From: Diphasiastrum complanatum
Taxonomy: Eukaryota > Streptophyta > Lycopodiopsida > Lycopodiales > Lycopodiaceae
Reading direction: 5' to 3'
DNA length: 64,000 nt
Assembly: GCA_029204225.1 (NCBI GenBank)
Contig: CM055101.1
Span: 59,568,094 to 59,632,093, forward strand
In this document: positions 22,035 through 34,689 of the stretch, piece after piece
How positions within the stretch are numbered: the stretch's first letter is position 1
How the letters are laid out: each line of letters starts with the position of its first letter
The notes under the pieces: model-generated
What the model saw: only the letters and a program-made list of their open reading frames with translations
Told to the model about the DNA's origin: nothing
Databases searched by the model: none
Made by a program: the position numbers and the translations under genes

Positions 22035-23612
22035 ATGGAGGACCACCTTGAAGAGTTACGAGCATTGACGGACGGAGAAGAGCTGGCTCGAGAATACAGC
22101 TCTCGCATGCATCGAGATGGCACCAGGTCCAAGTCGAGAAAGAAAGAGCGTATGCACTCCACAGTGGCGCCTCTCCAAGAAGAGATGGATGGCCCTTCTA
22201 AACCTACACCAAGAGACGAACCCTTGCCAGAGGCGCAACGTGACCTCTTTGAAGTGAAGATATAACAATAATTATCAAGCGCAATGATGGCTATGCTTAG
22301 CGAGGTGAAGAAGGACAGAGAAACAGAAAGGAAAGAATGGCAAACATCCTTGCGGGCCATGAACCTTACTCAATTTTACCTTGCTAGAGAAATGAGAGAC
22401 GGGCTAACACAGCTCGAAGCCAGGTTTGAAGAGTTGGAAGCAACTAGGGGGAATGCAGTGGCGCCTCCTCCACAGATACCAAGAGAACCACGAGCGCAAA
22501 ACACGAAAGGCCCAAGGAAGACTGCCAAAGTGAAAGCACCACCTACTTTCAAAGGAGAGCATGACATTCGAGTTGTGGAAGATTGGTTGTTTCACATGGA
22601 CCATTACTTCCGTCTGATGAACACTCCTGAGGAAGAAAGAACAAACTTGGCATTAGCATATTTTGAGGGCTGCACTACAGACTGGTACCGGATGGCAGGA
22701 ATGCATTTTCAGATATGGGGCGCATTCAAAGCCGCGTTACGAGAGGAGTTCATGCCGAAGGATTCACACATGAGATTGAGGACAGAATTATCGGGGCTCA
22801 AACAAAAAGGGTCATTGCAAGAGTACCTCAATAAATTCAGACAGAGTGTACGGGTTATTGAAGATATGTCTGAGGTGGACAAAACTCATTACCTATTGTC
22901 TGGAATGCAATGTTGGACCCGACGTGCAATAGACAACTACATGCCCCATGATTTCAATTCAACTATTCGAGCGGCTGAAATGGTTTGTGATTATGAGAGC
23001 ACATTGGCACCAGCTGCTCCTGCAACCTCAACAAGAGTATTTAGTGGATCCAGACCGAGTCCGAGCTTCTTTTCAAGGGGGTACTCAGCTTCAAATGGCA
23101 ACCAAGCCTCGAGTAGCGTGAACAAATTTCCAACAAAAACAGGGTTTGGCAACCAAGGTAACAATGGAGAGAACATGTTCCAGAGAAGAAACAATGTTGG
23201 ACCTTCAGCTAGTCACAACAACAGCTCACCAACAATGGGTAGTTCCATGCGTTGCTTCAACTGTCATCAGCAAGGCCACTCTTGGAGGTCATGCCCCAAT
23301 CCATTGAATAAGCAAATCATGGCTACCATTGAAGGATTTGATAGGATGGAGAGAGAGGCATTTGATCAAGAAGATGGTGAACAGGATGACGAAGAGGACC
23401 CAGAAACGGATTTGACGGAGTTTGACCTGAATGCCTTACAACAGATAGGGGCACTTGCGGCGTATCGTGAACATATTATGGCGGCTCCTGCGAGAGGATC
23501 AAAGTTATTATACCTGAAAGGCTATATTCAAGGTAGGACCATTTACTTCATGGTAGACCTGGGGGCATCACATATCAGAAAAACTGACAGGGGAATTGGA
23601 CATCCAATGTGA
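22035..23612 (+). pseudogene. Gypsy B: gag (retrotransposon capsid with zinc knuckle)
   Basis: This is the structural gag of a plant Ty3/gypsy element. The ATG at 22035 opens a charged N-terminus (MEDHLEELRALTDGEELARE). Two in-frame TAA codons at ~22263-22271 interrupt it, and the same frame continues from an ATG at 22284 to 23612. It contains a coiled-coil-like segment, the Retrotrans_gag core with PPTFKGEHDIRVVEDWLFHM, AYFEGCTTDWYR and LKQKGSLQEYLNKFRQSV, a Ser/Asn-rich linker, and one CCHC zinc knuckle CFNCHQQGHSWRSC (~23250-23295). An acidic region leads to a protease start with FMVDLGASH, where the family expects D-S/T-G-A. The frame then shifts. Length and order match gypsy gag. If translation starts at 22284 the gag is 442 codons and nearly intact. 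Confidence 0.88.
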
Positions 23613-24051
23613 AGAAAATGTGACTCCTATTTGTGTGGAGACCGCAAAAGGTACAATGACCACTTGTAGATTGGCAAACAACTTACCAATCTCTCTAGAA
23701 ACCTAGAAGAATCGACTAACGTTCACAATCTTGAAGATGGATGCCTTCGACGCTATTTTGGGATTAAGCTGGTTTAATGAACATGTGGTGGCCTTCTTGG
23801 CAAAAGGGGTTAACCTTGTGTTATTATATAATGGCAGGAGACCTTGTGTCGTCAGAGCTGTGCCAGAGGACCAACTAGAAAAGAACGACACAAATGTACC
23901 TGAGCCAACCATTCCTCCCAATCTCATTCACCTCTTTAACAAAGGACAGCCAATAGTGACAAACCAGCTGACGCGAGGTCAAATGGAGCCAACATTGCCT
24001 GCAGCTTCTACATCAGAGGTGAATCTAAGTGCCGATGCAGAGCTCAAGTAG
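23560..24051 (+). pseudogene. Gypsy B: C-terminal half of the retropepsin-like domain
   Basis: It continues the protease begun at the end of gag but in another frame. Residues FTILKMDAFDAILGLSWF (~23727-23778) match the 'D-ILG-W' motif near the end of plant gypsy proteases. The frame goes on with an acidic linker and stops at ~24051, where an RT would normally follow. A TAG at ~23703 lies just upstream. No RT, RNase H or integrase residue can be found before the right LTR. Confidence 0.75.
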
Positions 24052-24449
24052 CTCAACCTGGGCGACCAAACAAAATATCTAGGGGGCTCATCTAGACGTG
24101 CGACGAAAATGACATATCTGAAGCTTAAGGGAGCCATAAGTACCTCTTTCTTTCATGTTAATAAAGTAAGCCGCATTTCTCATCGAGGAGTGAGTTTCAG
24201 TCTAACGTCTAAGTGCAGCAGCTTTACACAGGTTTTACGTAAGTGAACTAGATCCACACTTTTCCTGTGCTGGGTGCAAAACACAATATCATCACTTCTG
24301 TTTACAGTTGGTTTCCTTTGGCCGGTGAATCAAGCCCGTGCCCTTGTATATGTGACTAAAGTCTGACCGGTGAATTAAGCCCGTGCCATGAGTCTTAGGT
24401 TCTAGTTTGGCCCTGATGAGGACATCAGCTTTCTCAAACGAGGGGAGGA

Positions 24450-25368
24450 CGTTGTAAAGCTGACTCGGGTGCACCCAGTGTGCCCTGTAAGACTCAAAGG
24501 GTTGACACTCTCTAAGGTCCCAGAGCAAGTTAGAACGTCAAGGACTGAGCCTCCGACCTGTGGTGAGCCAGTCAAGTAGTCACAAGTCATGAGCTAGCTC
24601 TGGAGCTCAAGTCATGGCCTAGTCATGAAAGCAAGTTGATTCGGCCGCTGGGACAGCTCCCGGGACCCATGTCCGGGAGCCAGACTGATTCAGCCAGGCT
24701 TGCCAGACTTAATCAGAAAAATAAAAACTAAGTCCTAAAAAGCGTTCTTTACCAGAAAGCACTATGTTTCAAACCAGAGGGGGTGCGCCGAATCATAGCA
24801 AAACTATAGGGGGAGTCCGATAGACAGAAACTTGGGGAGCTCAACCAGCGCCAGGAATCCAGTCGCCAGGTCTCAACTCCCTCTACCAACACGATCCAGG
24901 CACAATGCCCAACACGTGTTGGTGGCCCCGAGACCGGTCAGTCTATGTATGAATGTAACCTCTTCCAAATCTAATAAAGTTGATCCTTGGAGATGATTAC
25001 CATTTCGGGTTTGCCTCCGGGACTGGTCCAAGTGGAAGGACCCTTACTACAACCTTTTTGCGTCGCTGGCGCCTAAGGGTCCCTGTCATTGACATGGGGC
25101 TTGCCGCTATGCCAATTGGTCAGTTTGGCGACCACTATGCCTTGGGTTTCATGTGTGGCTTGTCTTTGCCTTTGGATACCTTTTGGGGACGGACTCTAAG
25201 TTGGCTTTCGGGTTGGTTGGGATCCCAGTTTTCTTAAGTCTGAATGGTTAAGCTTGTTACGTTTCTGAGTTGGCTTTTACGTAAGTGCATGATGGATGAA
25301 TGTTAGACTTAAGCGCGTGTTGGGAAAACCGCTCAAGTCCCAGCGCCCTTTGAGGTGCCGACGCAACA
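24450..25368 (+). repeat. Gypsy B: 3' LTR
   Basis: Partner of 20286-21204. The purine-rich string GAGGGGAGGA directly precedes it (24440-24449), as expected for a polypurine tract. CCAGT follows at 25369-25373. Confidence 0.95.
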
Positions 25369-25399
25369 CCAGTACTTGTTCAACCGGCTACCGTTGATG

Positions 25400-26708
25400 G
25401 TGTGTCGAATGGCGTCCCATCAAGCTATTCTAAGTTCACGGCCCCATGATTAAGAGTTTTCTTGATCCTATAAGGACCTTCGCCTGTGAATTTTAACTTC
25501 TCCTTGATCGCCTTGGTTTTCTACATCAGGACCAGATCTCCTAAACAAAGATCCTTCTTTTGTAATCTGCGATCATGCCAAGCTTTCTGTCTTTCCTTTT
25601 CAGCTGCCAGTGCATGCATAGCTAGTAAGCGTGTTTCATAGAGTTTATGCAGAGCTTCGTGGCGTAGCTATAGAGATTTGGACTCATTAAGACGTTGCGC
25701 GGTGGCAATCCTTAATGAAGGAACTAAAAACTCTACTGGCATCACAACATCCTGACCATATACCAATTGGAAGGGTGTTTGATTAGTGCTCCCTTTATAT
25801 GTTGTCTTGAATGCCCACAATGTAGCATGCAACTTGTGTTCCCAATCTGATCTGCTAGCTTCAACTGTTTTCGTGAGCACGCTACACAGGATCTTATTGG
25901 ATGATTCTGCTTGCCCATTACCACGAGGATAATAAGGCGTACTGGTTCTGTGGATCACGAAGAATTCCTCCAATAGGACCTTGATGGTCTCGTTGATGAA
26001 ATGGCTTCCGTGATCACTGATTAGTTCCACCGAGCATCCGAAGCGCACAATGATATTTTCATAAAGGAACTTGGCAGTGGTCCTAGCATCAGCTACTCTT
26101 ACTGCCTTGGCTTCGACCCATTTGGTGAGGTAGTCTGTGGCTACGATTATGTATCGAGCCTGGGAACTCCTTGCTGCAGGGTGAATTGGACCAATACAAT
26201 CCAATTCCCATTTTTTGAACGATGATTGGGCTAAGACTGGGTGTAGTAGATCATAGTTCAATCTCATTGGTCTCCTTGCCCTTTGGTACACATCACACTT
26301 TTTCAAGTATTCCTCCGTGTCTTTATGAATCGTTGGCCACCAACATCCTGATTGCAGGATCTTGCGAACTGTAATGTCAGATGCAAAATGACCTCCACCC
26401 ATGCCTTCATGTGAAAGCGAAATGATCTGGGTGGTATCATGAGGAAGAATACACCGTCGAAAAATTTCGTTTGAACCTCTTCGGTACAACTGGCCAGCAA
26501 TCAGTTGATAAGGTCTAGCCTTCAAGATCAATTTCCGCTGTTTCACCTTTGGTAGTGATTTGTCTAGTTGGCCCCGCATTAGATATTCAACAATGTCGGC
26601 AGCCCATTCTGGTACTGTATCCACGTAAAATAAGACAACATCTGCCAGCTCATCATCAAGTTGGGTTGCAATCTCCTTTCCCTTGATTCGTGACACATGA
26701 TTTGCCAT
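25400..26708 (-). pseudogene. Gypsy A: integrase
   Basis: The enzyme inserts the reverse-transcribed copy into chromosomal DNA. The ORF from 26708 begins in the RNase H-integrase connection (MANHVSRIKGKEIATQ) and includes the zinc-finger end (KKCDVYQRARRPMR; the first Cys of the final CxxC is kept, the second is Tyr). The catalytic core has WELDCIGPIHPAARSSQARY and VATDYLTKWVEAKAV, then ELISDHGSHFINETI and STPYYPRGNGQAESSNK, which hold the D, D and E residues. A C-terminal part with FQLVYGQDVVMPVEFLVPSL follows. The 346-codon stretch is uninterrupted, unusual for this element. Downstream (25667-25400) the frame continues with LQKKDLCLGDLVLM and then breaks by stops and a frameshift near the gypsy B insertion. 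Confidence 0.88.
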
Positions 26709-26709
26709 G

Positions 26710-27180
26710 TAGTGTTATTTTCCCTTGCGAATTACTATCCGAAAATCAAATTCCAACAACAAAAGGAGCCATCTGGTGATTTTCCCGGAGTTGCAAGTTT
26801 TATTAACGAGATATAGCAAGGGTTGATGGTCCGTATAAAAAGCAAAATGTGTGGCCATCAAATAGTGTCAAAACCTCTTAACCACACAGATCATTGCCAG
26901 TGCTTCCCGCTCTATGGTTGAATAATTCATCTCGGTATCACTGAGCTGTCGGCTTGCAAATCGGATTGGAAAATCCTTTTTGTGTTCACCTGGCTGGGTT
27001 AAGACTGCTCCAACTGCATACTTCGATACGTCCGTATGCACGTGGAACTCAATGGACCAATTGGGTGGTTGTAGGACTGGTGCTGAGACCAATGCATCCT
27101 TGATTCCAATGTGGATCCGTTGTGAGCTTGTAAATTGGTCTGGCTAACTCCGCAAAATCAAGAATGAAGATCCTATAATA
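26710..27180 (-). pseudogene. Gypsy A: RNase H domain
   Basis: The frame at 27092-26868 gives HVHTDVSKYAVGAVLTQPG and then RQLSDTEMNYSTIEREALAM, the RNase H-like part that follows RT in gypsy elements. After a frameshift it continues as TDHQPLLYLV-like residues and RWLLLLLEFDF near 26760-26850. It is interrupted by stops. In the intact element it degrades the RNA of RNA-DNA hybrids. Confidence 0.8.
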
Positions 27181-27181
27181 G

Positions 27182-27861
27182 TTAGCATGACCCATGAAAA
27201 TGTAGACCTCGCGGATCATCCCCGGGTGGTGGTAGATTAATAATGATCCTGATCTTTGATAGATCTGTGGTGATCCCGTGTCTTGACACTATATGGCCGA
27301 GTATCAAGCCATGTGTCACCCAGAATTGACATTTTTCTGGATTCAGGGAGATCTGGTATTCGCGGCATTTTTGTATCACCTTCTCCAAATTGGATAAGTG
27401 TTCTGAATCTGGTCCATGCACGCATAGATCGTCCAAGAAAATTTCTAGAAATTTTTGCAAATAATCTTTGAATGCCGCTTGCATGACTCGCTGGAAAGTG
27501 CTTGGGGCATTGCAAAGTCCGAATGGCATCACTTTATAGGCATAAGTTCCCCATTTCGTGGCGAATCCTATCTTGTGCTGGTCCTGGGGGGCTATTTTCC
27601 CCTGGTTGTAGCCGCTGAAGCTGTCCAGAAAACTATAGGCTTCGTCGCCAGCTACTCTATCGAGGACACTTTCCGTAAATGGTAGAGGAAAATGGTCCTT
27701 TTGGTGACTGCATTAAGCGCCTTCAGATTCACACAAATCCACATTTTGCCATTCTTCTTGGGTACTATAACTATCGGCGATACCCATTTCATGTGTTCGA
27801 TTTCGTAAATGAAATTTGCATTCATAAGCTTCTGCAACTCTTCTTGATCAGTTCTATATAA
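27182..27861 (-). pseudogene. Gypsy A: reverse transcriptase
   Basis: Blocks visible in order on the minus strand: ANFIYEIEHMKWVSPIVIVP (~27770-27825), KNGKMWICVNLKALNAVTK, a finger block around SFLDSFSGYN (frameshifted, ~27610), MPFGLCNAPSTFQRVM (~27484-27530) and the catalytic IFLDDLCVHG (~27415-27445, D-D retained). WVTHGLILGHIVSRHGI follows. At least two frameshifts and a divergent end near 27180 make it inactive. It is similar throughout to gypsy C at 7-8 kb. Confidence 0.87.
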
Positions 27862-28019
27862 TTTAGGTTGCAGCGGTAGTAACGGCTTACCTTGGGGACT
27901 GTTCCGTCCACCAAAGGTATGGTGTGTTGGACTACTGTTGGTGGAATGCCCTTTAGATCACTATAGCTCCAGACAAAATAGTCTTTATATTCCACCAATA
28001 GGGATCGTAGTCTCTTGAA

Positions 28020-29569
28020 CTACGTGGGTGTTAAATGTTCTCCCACATGCACTATCCTTTCTTCTTCTCCTGATTCCGCAAGATTCATCTGCTGTGTTCG
28101 CGCAGGTCCCTTGAAGACTTGTTCCGCTGGTGCCTGACTTTGATCAGGTTCTCATTGGGCTTGCGACATCATGATTACCACATCATCCAATGTATAATTC
28201 TTGAAAGTATCAAGCATCTCGTGAACTGGAGCTCGTCGAGATTCCTCTTTCAGCATATTGATCTTGGATCGACCGATCATTTTTTTATTTTCTGTCACCT
28301 GTGTAGAAGATGACGCTATATCTGAGTCCAACTTGATTGACTTCAAGGAATCCAACACCTTCTTTTTTCCCTTTTTTGTCATTTTGGTGGGTTCATCCTT
28401 GTTGTCTTTCTTTGGGACTGTTGTGACATTCGCCTCATGGTTGCAAATATCAATGTCTACTGTAGCTATTGCCTCTTCGGGTAGGTCACTCCATCGGATC
28501 ACCTGGTTGTAGCGTTGTTTCAACTGATTCTTCTTATTCGCAAGTGCCTTGGGTGGTTCGATCCTTGAGACTTTCACCATAGCAGACCTTTGTGGTGGTT
28601 GAGCTGGTACCTTCTTGGTTCCGTAACGATCTGGGTCCATGTGGTGTAGGACTTGTTCATCAGTCAAATCAATCTCCTTATTATAAGGTAGAGCATGTTG
28701 CCAAGGGACTAGATCATCGTCCACTGGATTCTCAATCGGCTCCGTTGACATCCATGCTACGTTTATCATATTCACCCCAAATGTGATTGGTGTGTCCATA
28801 GTGTAACATTTGGGTGAAGATGTACTCGGTTCTGGATCTGATTCATATTGACATGCCTGGCAGTCAATAGTTGCTAATGCATCCGTCCATCTCATGACAT
28901 CCATCTCTGAATGATAGTGACCTCCCTTGGATGGCCTTGGGCGATCAATCGTATGATCTGTCGTGGATGATCCGTCATCAGTTTTGGGTGCAAAAGGTTT
29001 CACCGCCCATGTGGTTGAATCTACCTGTTCACTATTCTCGAAGGTGAGTTTCCCTGTACCCCAATTGTGTACTACTTGCGCAGTCCTCAACCATGGTCTT
29101 CCCAATAAAACACGGTATGCAGATGGAGATTCAGGTATATCCATGACCACAAAAGTAATCACATACTACATGCCTGCTATCTTTACGGGAATATCAGCAA
29201 CTACACCTTTTGGTTTCACACAGGATTGATCTGCTAGCTTGATGGCGAATCTGGCTGGCTTCAATCCTGTAAACCCCATTTTTCGTACACAATAGTGGAG
29301 ATCAGATTGACACTCAATCCTCCATCTACCACTGCTACCGCATCCTCGTATCTCTTATGTTTGATTGGCAAAGTGATGTTGTGTTCCTCACTTTCCCATG
29401 CTGCTCCGATGTGGAGGACGTTACTTGTTTCATCATAGCCCGCACCATATATGGGCTCAAGCGCTACTGGCTCCTCATCCGCTTTGGCCCATTCAGCTAA
29501 AAGGCTTTTCGCTTGTGGTGCAAACTGCAGTAGTTCTCCAAACGGTAAACTAACATGGCTTGACAGCAA
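28020..29569 (-). pseudogene. Gypsy A: protease and protease-RT linker
   Basis: The segment at 29569-29261 contains KHKRYEDAVAVVDGGLSVNL, a retropepsin-like active-site region in which the expected D-(S/T)-G reads D-G-G. After a stop near 29170 it continues at 29162 with MITFVVMDIPESPSAYRVLL and GRPWLRTAQVVHNWG, the 'LLGRPWL' motif that ends plant gypsy proteases. A long charged linker follows, and then YKDYFVWSYSDLKGIPP-like residues (~28020-27950) before RT. The Asp-Gly-Gly change and stop codons indicate loss of activity. Confidence 0.75.
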
Positions 29570-29604
29570 GAGTGTGAGCCTTTCAGTGCATGGTTCCTCA
29601 GGCT

Positions 29605-30800
29605 TGTTGTAAAGCTATCTTCATAAGCTTTACTTCCGGCGCCAGCATTGTCTTCGGCACCAGCAGCGTCCCTGCTGCTCCCGGCGCCAACGGCGCCGGC
29701 GCCGCTCCCGGCGCCACTGTGACCAGAATCCAGCCGGCGCCAAGAGAGCTCAGATCGATGTGCAATCACCTCACACGATCTAGGCATGATTAAAGGAAGC
29801 CTGGGGATCAATAAAATCTAGAGAGAGAAAATGACTTTCTAGAAAGAGAAAATTTTAGAGAGAGAAAGACGTGCTTTACCATCTTGGATAGAGTGCTTGG
29901 TATGAGGTGGGGGGGGTGCCGAATCACACCAATACTATAGGGGAGTGCGGGTTGCGACTCAGGGCGAGCTCCAACCAAGTCTCAGCCTCCCTTGCTGAAA
30001 TGTTGTCATGGCTCTCGCCTTGGCATGCTAGCGCCCCGGAGACTAGGGTCGGTTACACACTTGAAATGTAACCTTCTCGGATTTATCAATAAAGTGGGAT
30101 TTTCCTCAAACTGACTCTGATTACCTTCTGGGTTTCAGTGTTCGATAAAAGTGCCAATTGTAAGGCCGCTTTCAAAATTTTTAAGCTGGCACATAGCTGA
30201 GGGTCGTATCTCGGGACGCCAGCGGTATGCCGTCGCGACCATTCGGTCCGTGGCACCAGTGGTATGCTGTCGGGACCATTTGGTGTAGGAACTGGTTGTC
30301 TCCATATATGTCGCGGCTTGTGATTCTGAGTGTTCCTTGCATGAACGTGAATGGGTTAAGCTTTTGGGGAACGGGCTCTAACCTGTCGGCTGAGTTGGAT
30401 GGCTTGCTTGGGTGGAAGTTACCTGTTTATGGCTGTCCAGTCTGGCGTGGCGCTAGGTTGGCTTCCAGCGCTCGTGACGAAGCTTTCAGTTGGTTAAGTC
30501 TGATGTAAGTCAGACCGCTTGCTTGGAATGGATGTTACTCGTTTGTAACGAAGCTTCGAGTTGGTCAAGTTTGATGTATGTCGGGCGGCTTGCTTGGAGG
30601 GAAGTCACCCACATCGGGACCCCCGATCTGGCATGGCGCCAGGTTGGATCTCAATGTTGGTTTTCGAAACTTCAAGTTGGTTAAGTCTGATCATTGTTGG
30701 CGAGTTGGTTGCTTGTATGTCAAGTGGGTGTGGATGGCAAGAGTTGAAGGCTGGGAAGCTAGTCGTGGTTCCCGGCTTCCTTTGGGATGCCTGCGCTACA
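29605..30800 (+). repeat. Solo LTR (Gypsy B family relative) inside Gypsy A
   Basis: Starts TGTTGTAAAGC, ends CTGCGCTACA, and is flanked by a perfect 5-bp duplication AGGCT (29600-29604 and 30801-30805). Colinear blocks shared with the gypsy B LTR include GTGCTTTACC, GGGGTG(C)CGAATCACA, ACTATAGGGG, GCCCCG(G)AGAC, the TGTAACCT(T/C)(C/T) block and a CCTTTG(G)G...GC(T)ACA end. It is 1,196 bp, longer than the 919-bp relative, because its 3' part carries ~120-base internal duplications (AAGTTGGTTAAGTCTGAT-like units near 30490, 30565 and 30680). No internal retroelement sequence is present, so it most likely arose by LTR-LTR recombination. Confidence 0.85.
29636..29745. repeat. GGCGCC-rich cluster in the solo LTR
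   Basis: Six GGCGCC hexamers, plus a GGCACC variant, lie within about 110 bases. This is strikingly GC-rich in an AT-rich window. It is absent from the gypsy B LTRs, so it is specific to this copy or subfamily. Confidence 0.8.
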
Positions 30801-30805
30801 AGGCT

Positions 30806-31200
30806 CCACCATGTGAAAAGGTGGTTCATGTTGGTGCAACCGATCATTCTGATCAGTGCACAATGGTGAGCCTGTTTGTGGTTCCCGTTTGACGCCGACT
30901 GGAGGTTCTGTGGGATTGTTTTGTTCTTACTCTTTTTCCTCCTCTTGTGCTTTTTGTACCCAGTGTCTTATTTTTTGGTACTGCCTTTTTTCTTCCCTCA
31001 CATTTGGATATGGCGCTGAAGTTGAGGGTTGGCCGTCAGTGACCGATGGTGGTGGTGAGGGAGCCACTTCCTCTTCTGTGCTCGCATAACAGCTAACACA
31101 GGAGCGTGGTCTTGTCGACCTTTCGATGGCATCCACGTTGGAACTGCTGGTTGCTGTATGGCAATGAGGTTAAGAGGTGCACTGGTTCCAGGTTTAAATT
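30806..31200 (-). pseudogene. Gypsy A: gag C-terminal remnant
   Basis: The minus-strand frame from 31136 reads a Ser/Pro-rich acidic piece (PSPPPSVTDGQPSTSAPYPN) and EEKRQYQKIRHWVQK. It continues down to the solo LTR junction at 30806, and past the duplicated AGGCT the protease-side frame at 29599-29569 follows on. No capsid core or zinc knuckle is visible. I treat it as the gag-protease connection of gypsy A. The start is undefined and sequence right of ~31200 is not recognisable as gag. Confidence 0.5.
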
Positions 31201-31956
31201 ACATCTATGACTGCTGCAAAGGTACCTGGAAACTCAGAAAGCATTCATGAGTAAGAAATGTCATTTTTCTGGAAGACCAATTTTTTGACCACAAAGAGAA
31301 AGCTACAGCAAAATCCGACCCAAAGGTCGAACATGCAAAATCCGACCCAAGGGTCAAAAATCAAAAATCGATACTGACTCAGATTGCTAACAAATAATAA
31401 CGTCACTCTTAGAATATACAACAATAATTGAGAGTGAAATGATAGTACAGAGCAAGGAGGTGAATGAACATGCATTTGCCTCCTTTTAATGATATTATGA
31501 ATAGTTAATTGTAAGCTTAGTTAATAGTAAAACCTCAATTGAAAGAAGTGATAAGTAGCTCCTGGCTTTCCAATTATCATGTTATGTGTGTTATCCAGTT
31601 CACAAACTGAGTTTTCAATGCCTTCTAAATATGATATTTGCCATGCATGCTTGCTACCCAATTCATATACTTTTACTTAGATGCTCTATTTAGATTCCCT
31701 GTAACTAAGGTATATCTGAAGTCATACTTTATATATTTGTTTCATTTCCCTATTGAAAAGTCTGAAAATTGATTGTCTCCAAGTACGTCATCCATGCAAA
31801 CGTGCATTCCCAAATGATATTGACACCTTGAGGCTCCCTGCTCTAGAGTCTAACCTCTTGATTCTATGTTTGAGGTCTCCCATGGGCGACGACGTCACGG
31901 CTGTATGCTAGCGGTGTCTGGGTCACTTCCCTTGAATCTATATATATCTATATATA
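31201..31956. other. no gene seen
   Basis: AT-rich sequence with no recognised domain. It ends in three tandem TATATATC units (31938-31960) at the left border of the Helitron-like element. Confidence 0.4.
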
Positions 31957-32178
31957 TCTATATATACTAAAAGAAATTGGGTTTTCGGGCAGCTCACGCT
32001 GTGACGGGCAACGTGAACTGCCCAAAAACCCAATTTCTTAAACTAAAAAGAGGCTGGGGAAGGGTCAAGGCCACGGGCAGGGGGAGGGGCATGCACGGGC
32101 AAAGGTGGGGGATGGGCACGGGCCGCCCGCCTCCTCACATTTGAATTTGCCCGCCCTTGGGTGGGCAGGCGTTACTAG
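31957..32178 (+). mobile_element. Miniature Helitron-like element
   Basis: The 222-bp segment begins TCTATATATACTAAAAG and ends with a GC hairpin (GCCCGCCC TTG GGTGGGC, ~32150-32166) followed after a few bases by CTAG. It sits between A (31956) and T (32179), as Helitrons do, with no target duplication. It has no coding capacity. An additional strong stem near the 5' end joins ~31971-31998 to ~32012-32040 (arms contain AAGAAATTGGGTTTT and its complement) around a ~13-base loop. The interior is G-rich. The TC...CTAG termini with a 3' hairpin fit the Helitron pattern. A foldback MITE is the alternative. Confidence 0.6.
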
Positions 32179-34240
<2,062 letters not shown>

Positions 34241-34242
34241 CT

Positions 34243-34480
34243 TTGATAATGAAAAATTCAAAGGCATATAATGCCACCTATAAGATCAGTACCAACCACA
34301 CGCCCTTTTTTCTAGTGTATGGCCAAGAATGTGTACTGCCAATAGAAATAGAGCTTCCATCCTTGTGGTTTGCCATGAAGCACGGCCTAGGAATAAAGGA
34401 GCTCAGCTACATCCTCATTGCATTGCTTGAAAACTCAATTCTGAAAATGATGGGGGTTCCACGGCTCTCCCTTCAACGTG
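34243..34480 (+). pseudogene. Gypsy integrase C-terminal scrap
   Basis: The frame reads AYNATYKISTNHTPFFLVYG and then QECVLPIEIELPSLW. This is the segment after the integrase core in plant gypsy elements (compare FQLVYGQDVVMPVEFLVPSL in gypsy A). It is on the plus strand, opposite to gypsy A and C. Only about 80 codons survive, with no LTR nearby. Confidence 0.7.
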
Positions 34481-34689
34481 CTCAAAAAATCTTGTGTCAA
34501 TAGATGACATCATCGGTCATCCTTTACATCATGCTTATAAGCTCATTCTACCAACTGATTATATTGATGAAGTGAGAATACTCAACGTGGTAGATTCACC
34601 ATTTATGCCCTCTCACTATGTATGTGAAGTTCTTCTAAAATGCATGCGCCTCTCTCGTAACCTTTCTCCAAGATGGTCTCAACAATGAA

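Larger units (their letters stand above)
20286..25368 (+). mobile_element. Gypsy B: gag-only non-autonomous LTR retrotransposon (TR-GAG-like)
   Basis: The element is 5,083 bp, with two 919-bp LTRs, ends TGTTG...CAACA (first T changed to C in the right copy), a perfect target duplication CCAGT (20281-20285 and 25369-25373) and a primer site TGGTATCAGAGC at 21207-21218. It encodes gag and a decayed protease domain but no reverse transcriptase, RNase H or integrase. From 24052 to the right LTR there is only ~400 bp of noncoding sequence with a purine-rich tract next to the LTR. Elements with this structure are known in plants as TR-GAG and must be mobilised in trans. It sits inside the end of the pol gene of gypsy A. 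Confidence 0.93.
25369..31200 (-). mobile_element. Gypsy A: old Ty3/gypsy element, interrupted and 5'-truncated
   Basis: The minus-strand order from high to low coordinates is gag/protease remains (31136-28150, with a solo LTR inserted), RT (27860-27180), RNase H (27180-26710), integrase (26708-25400), then the pol end, which resumes left of gypsy B at ~20285. Past the duplicated CCAGT the reading continues a few codons as ...NKYW then PP(Q) and stops. A polypurine-like tract follows at 20245-20258. No 5' LTR or complete gag is seen to the right of 31200. The integrase end FQLVYGQDVVMPVEFLVPSL is the type seen in plant gypsy lineages without a chromodomain. Confidence 0.85.
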
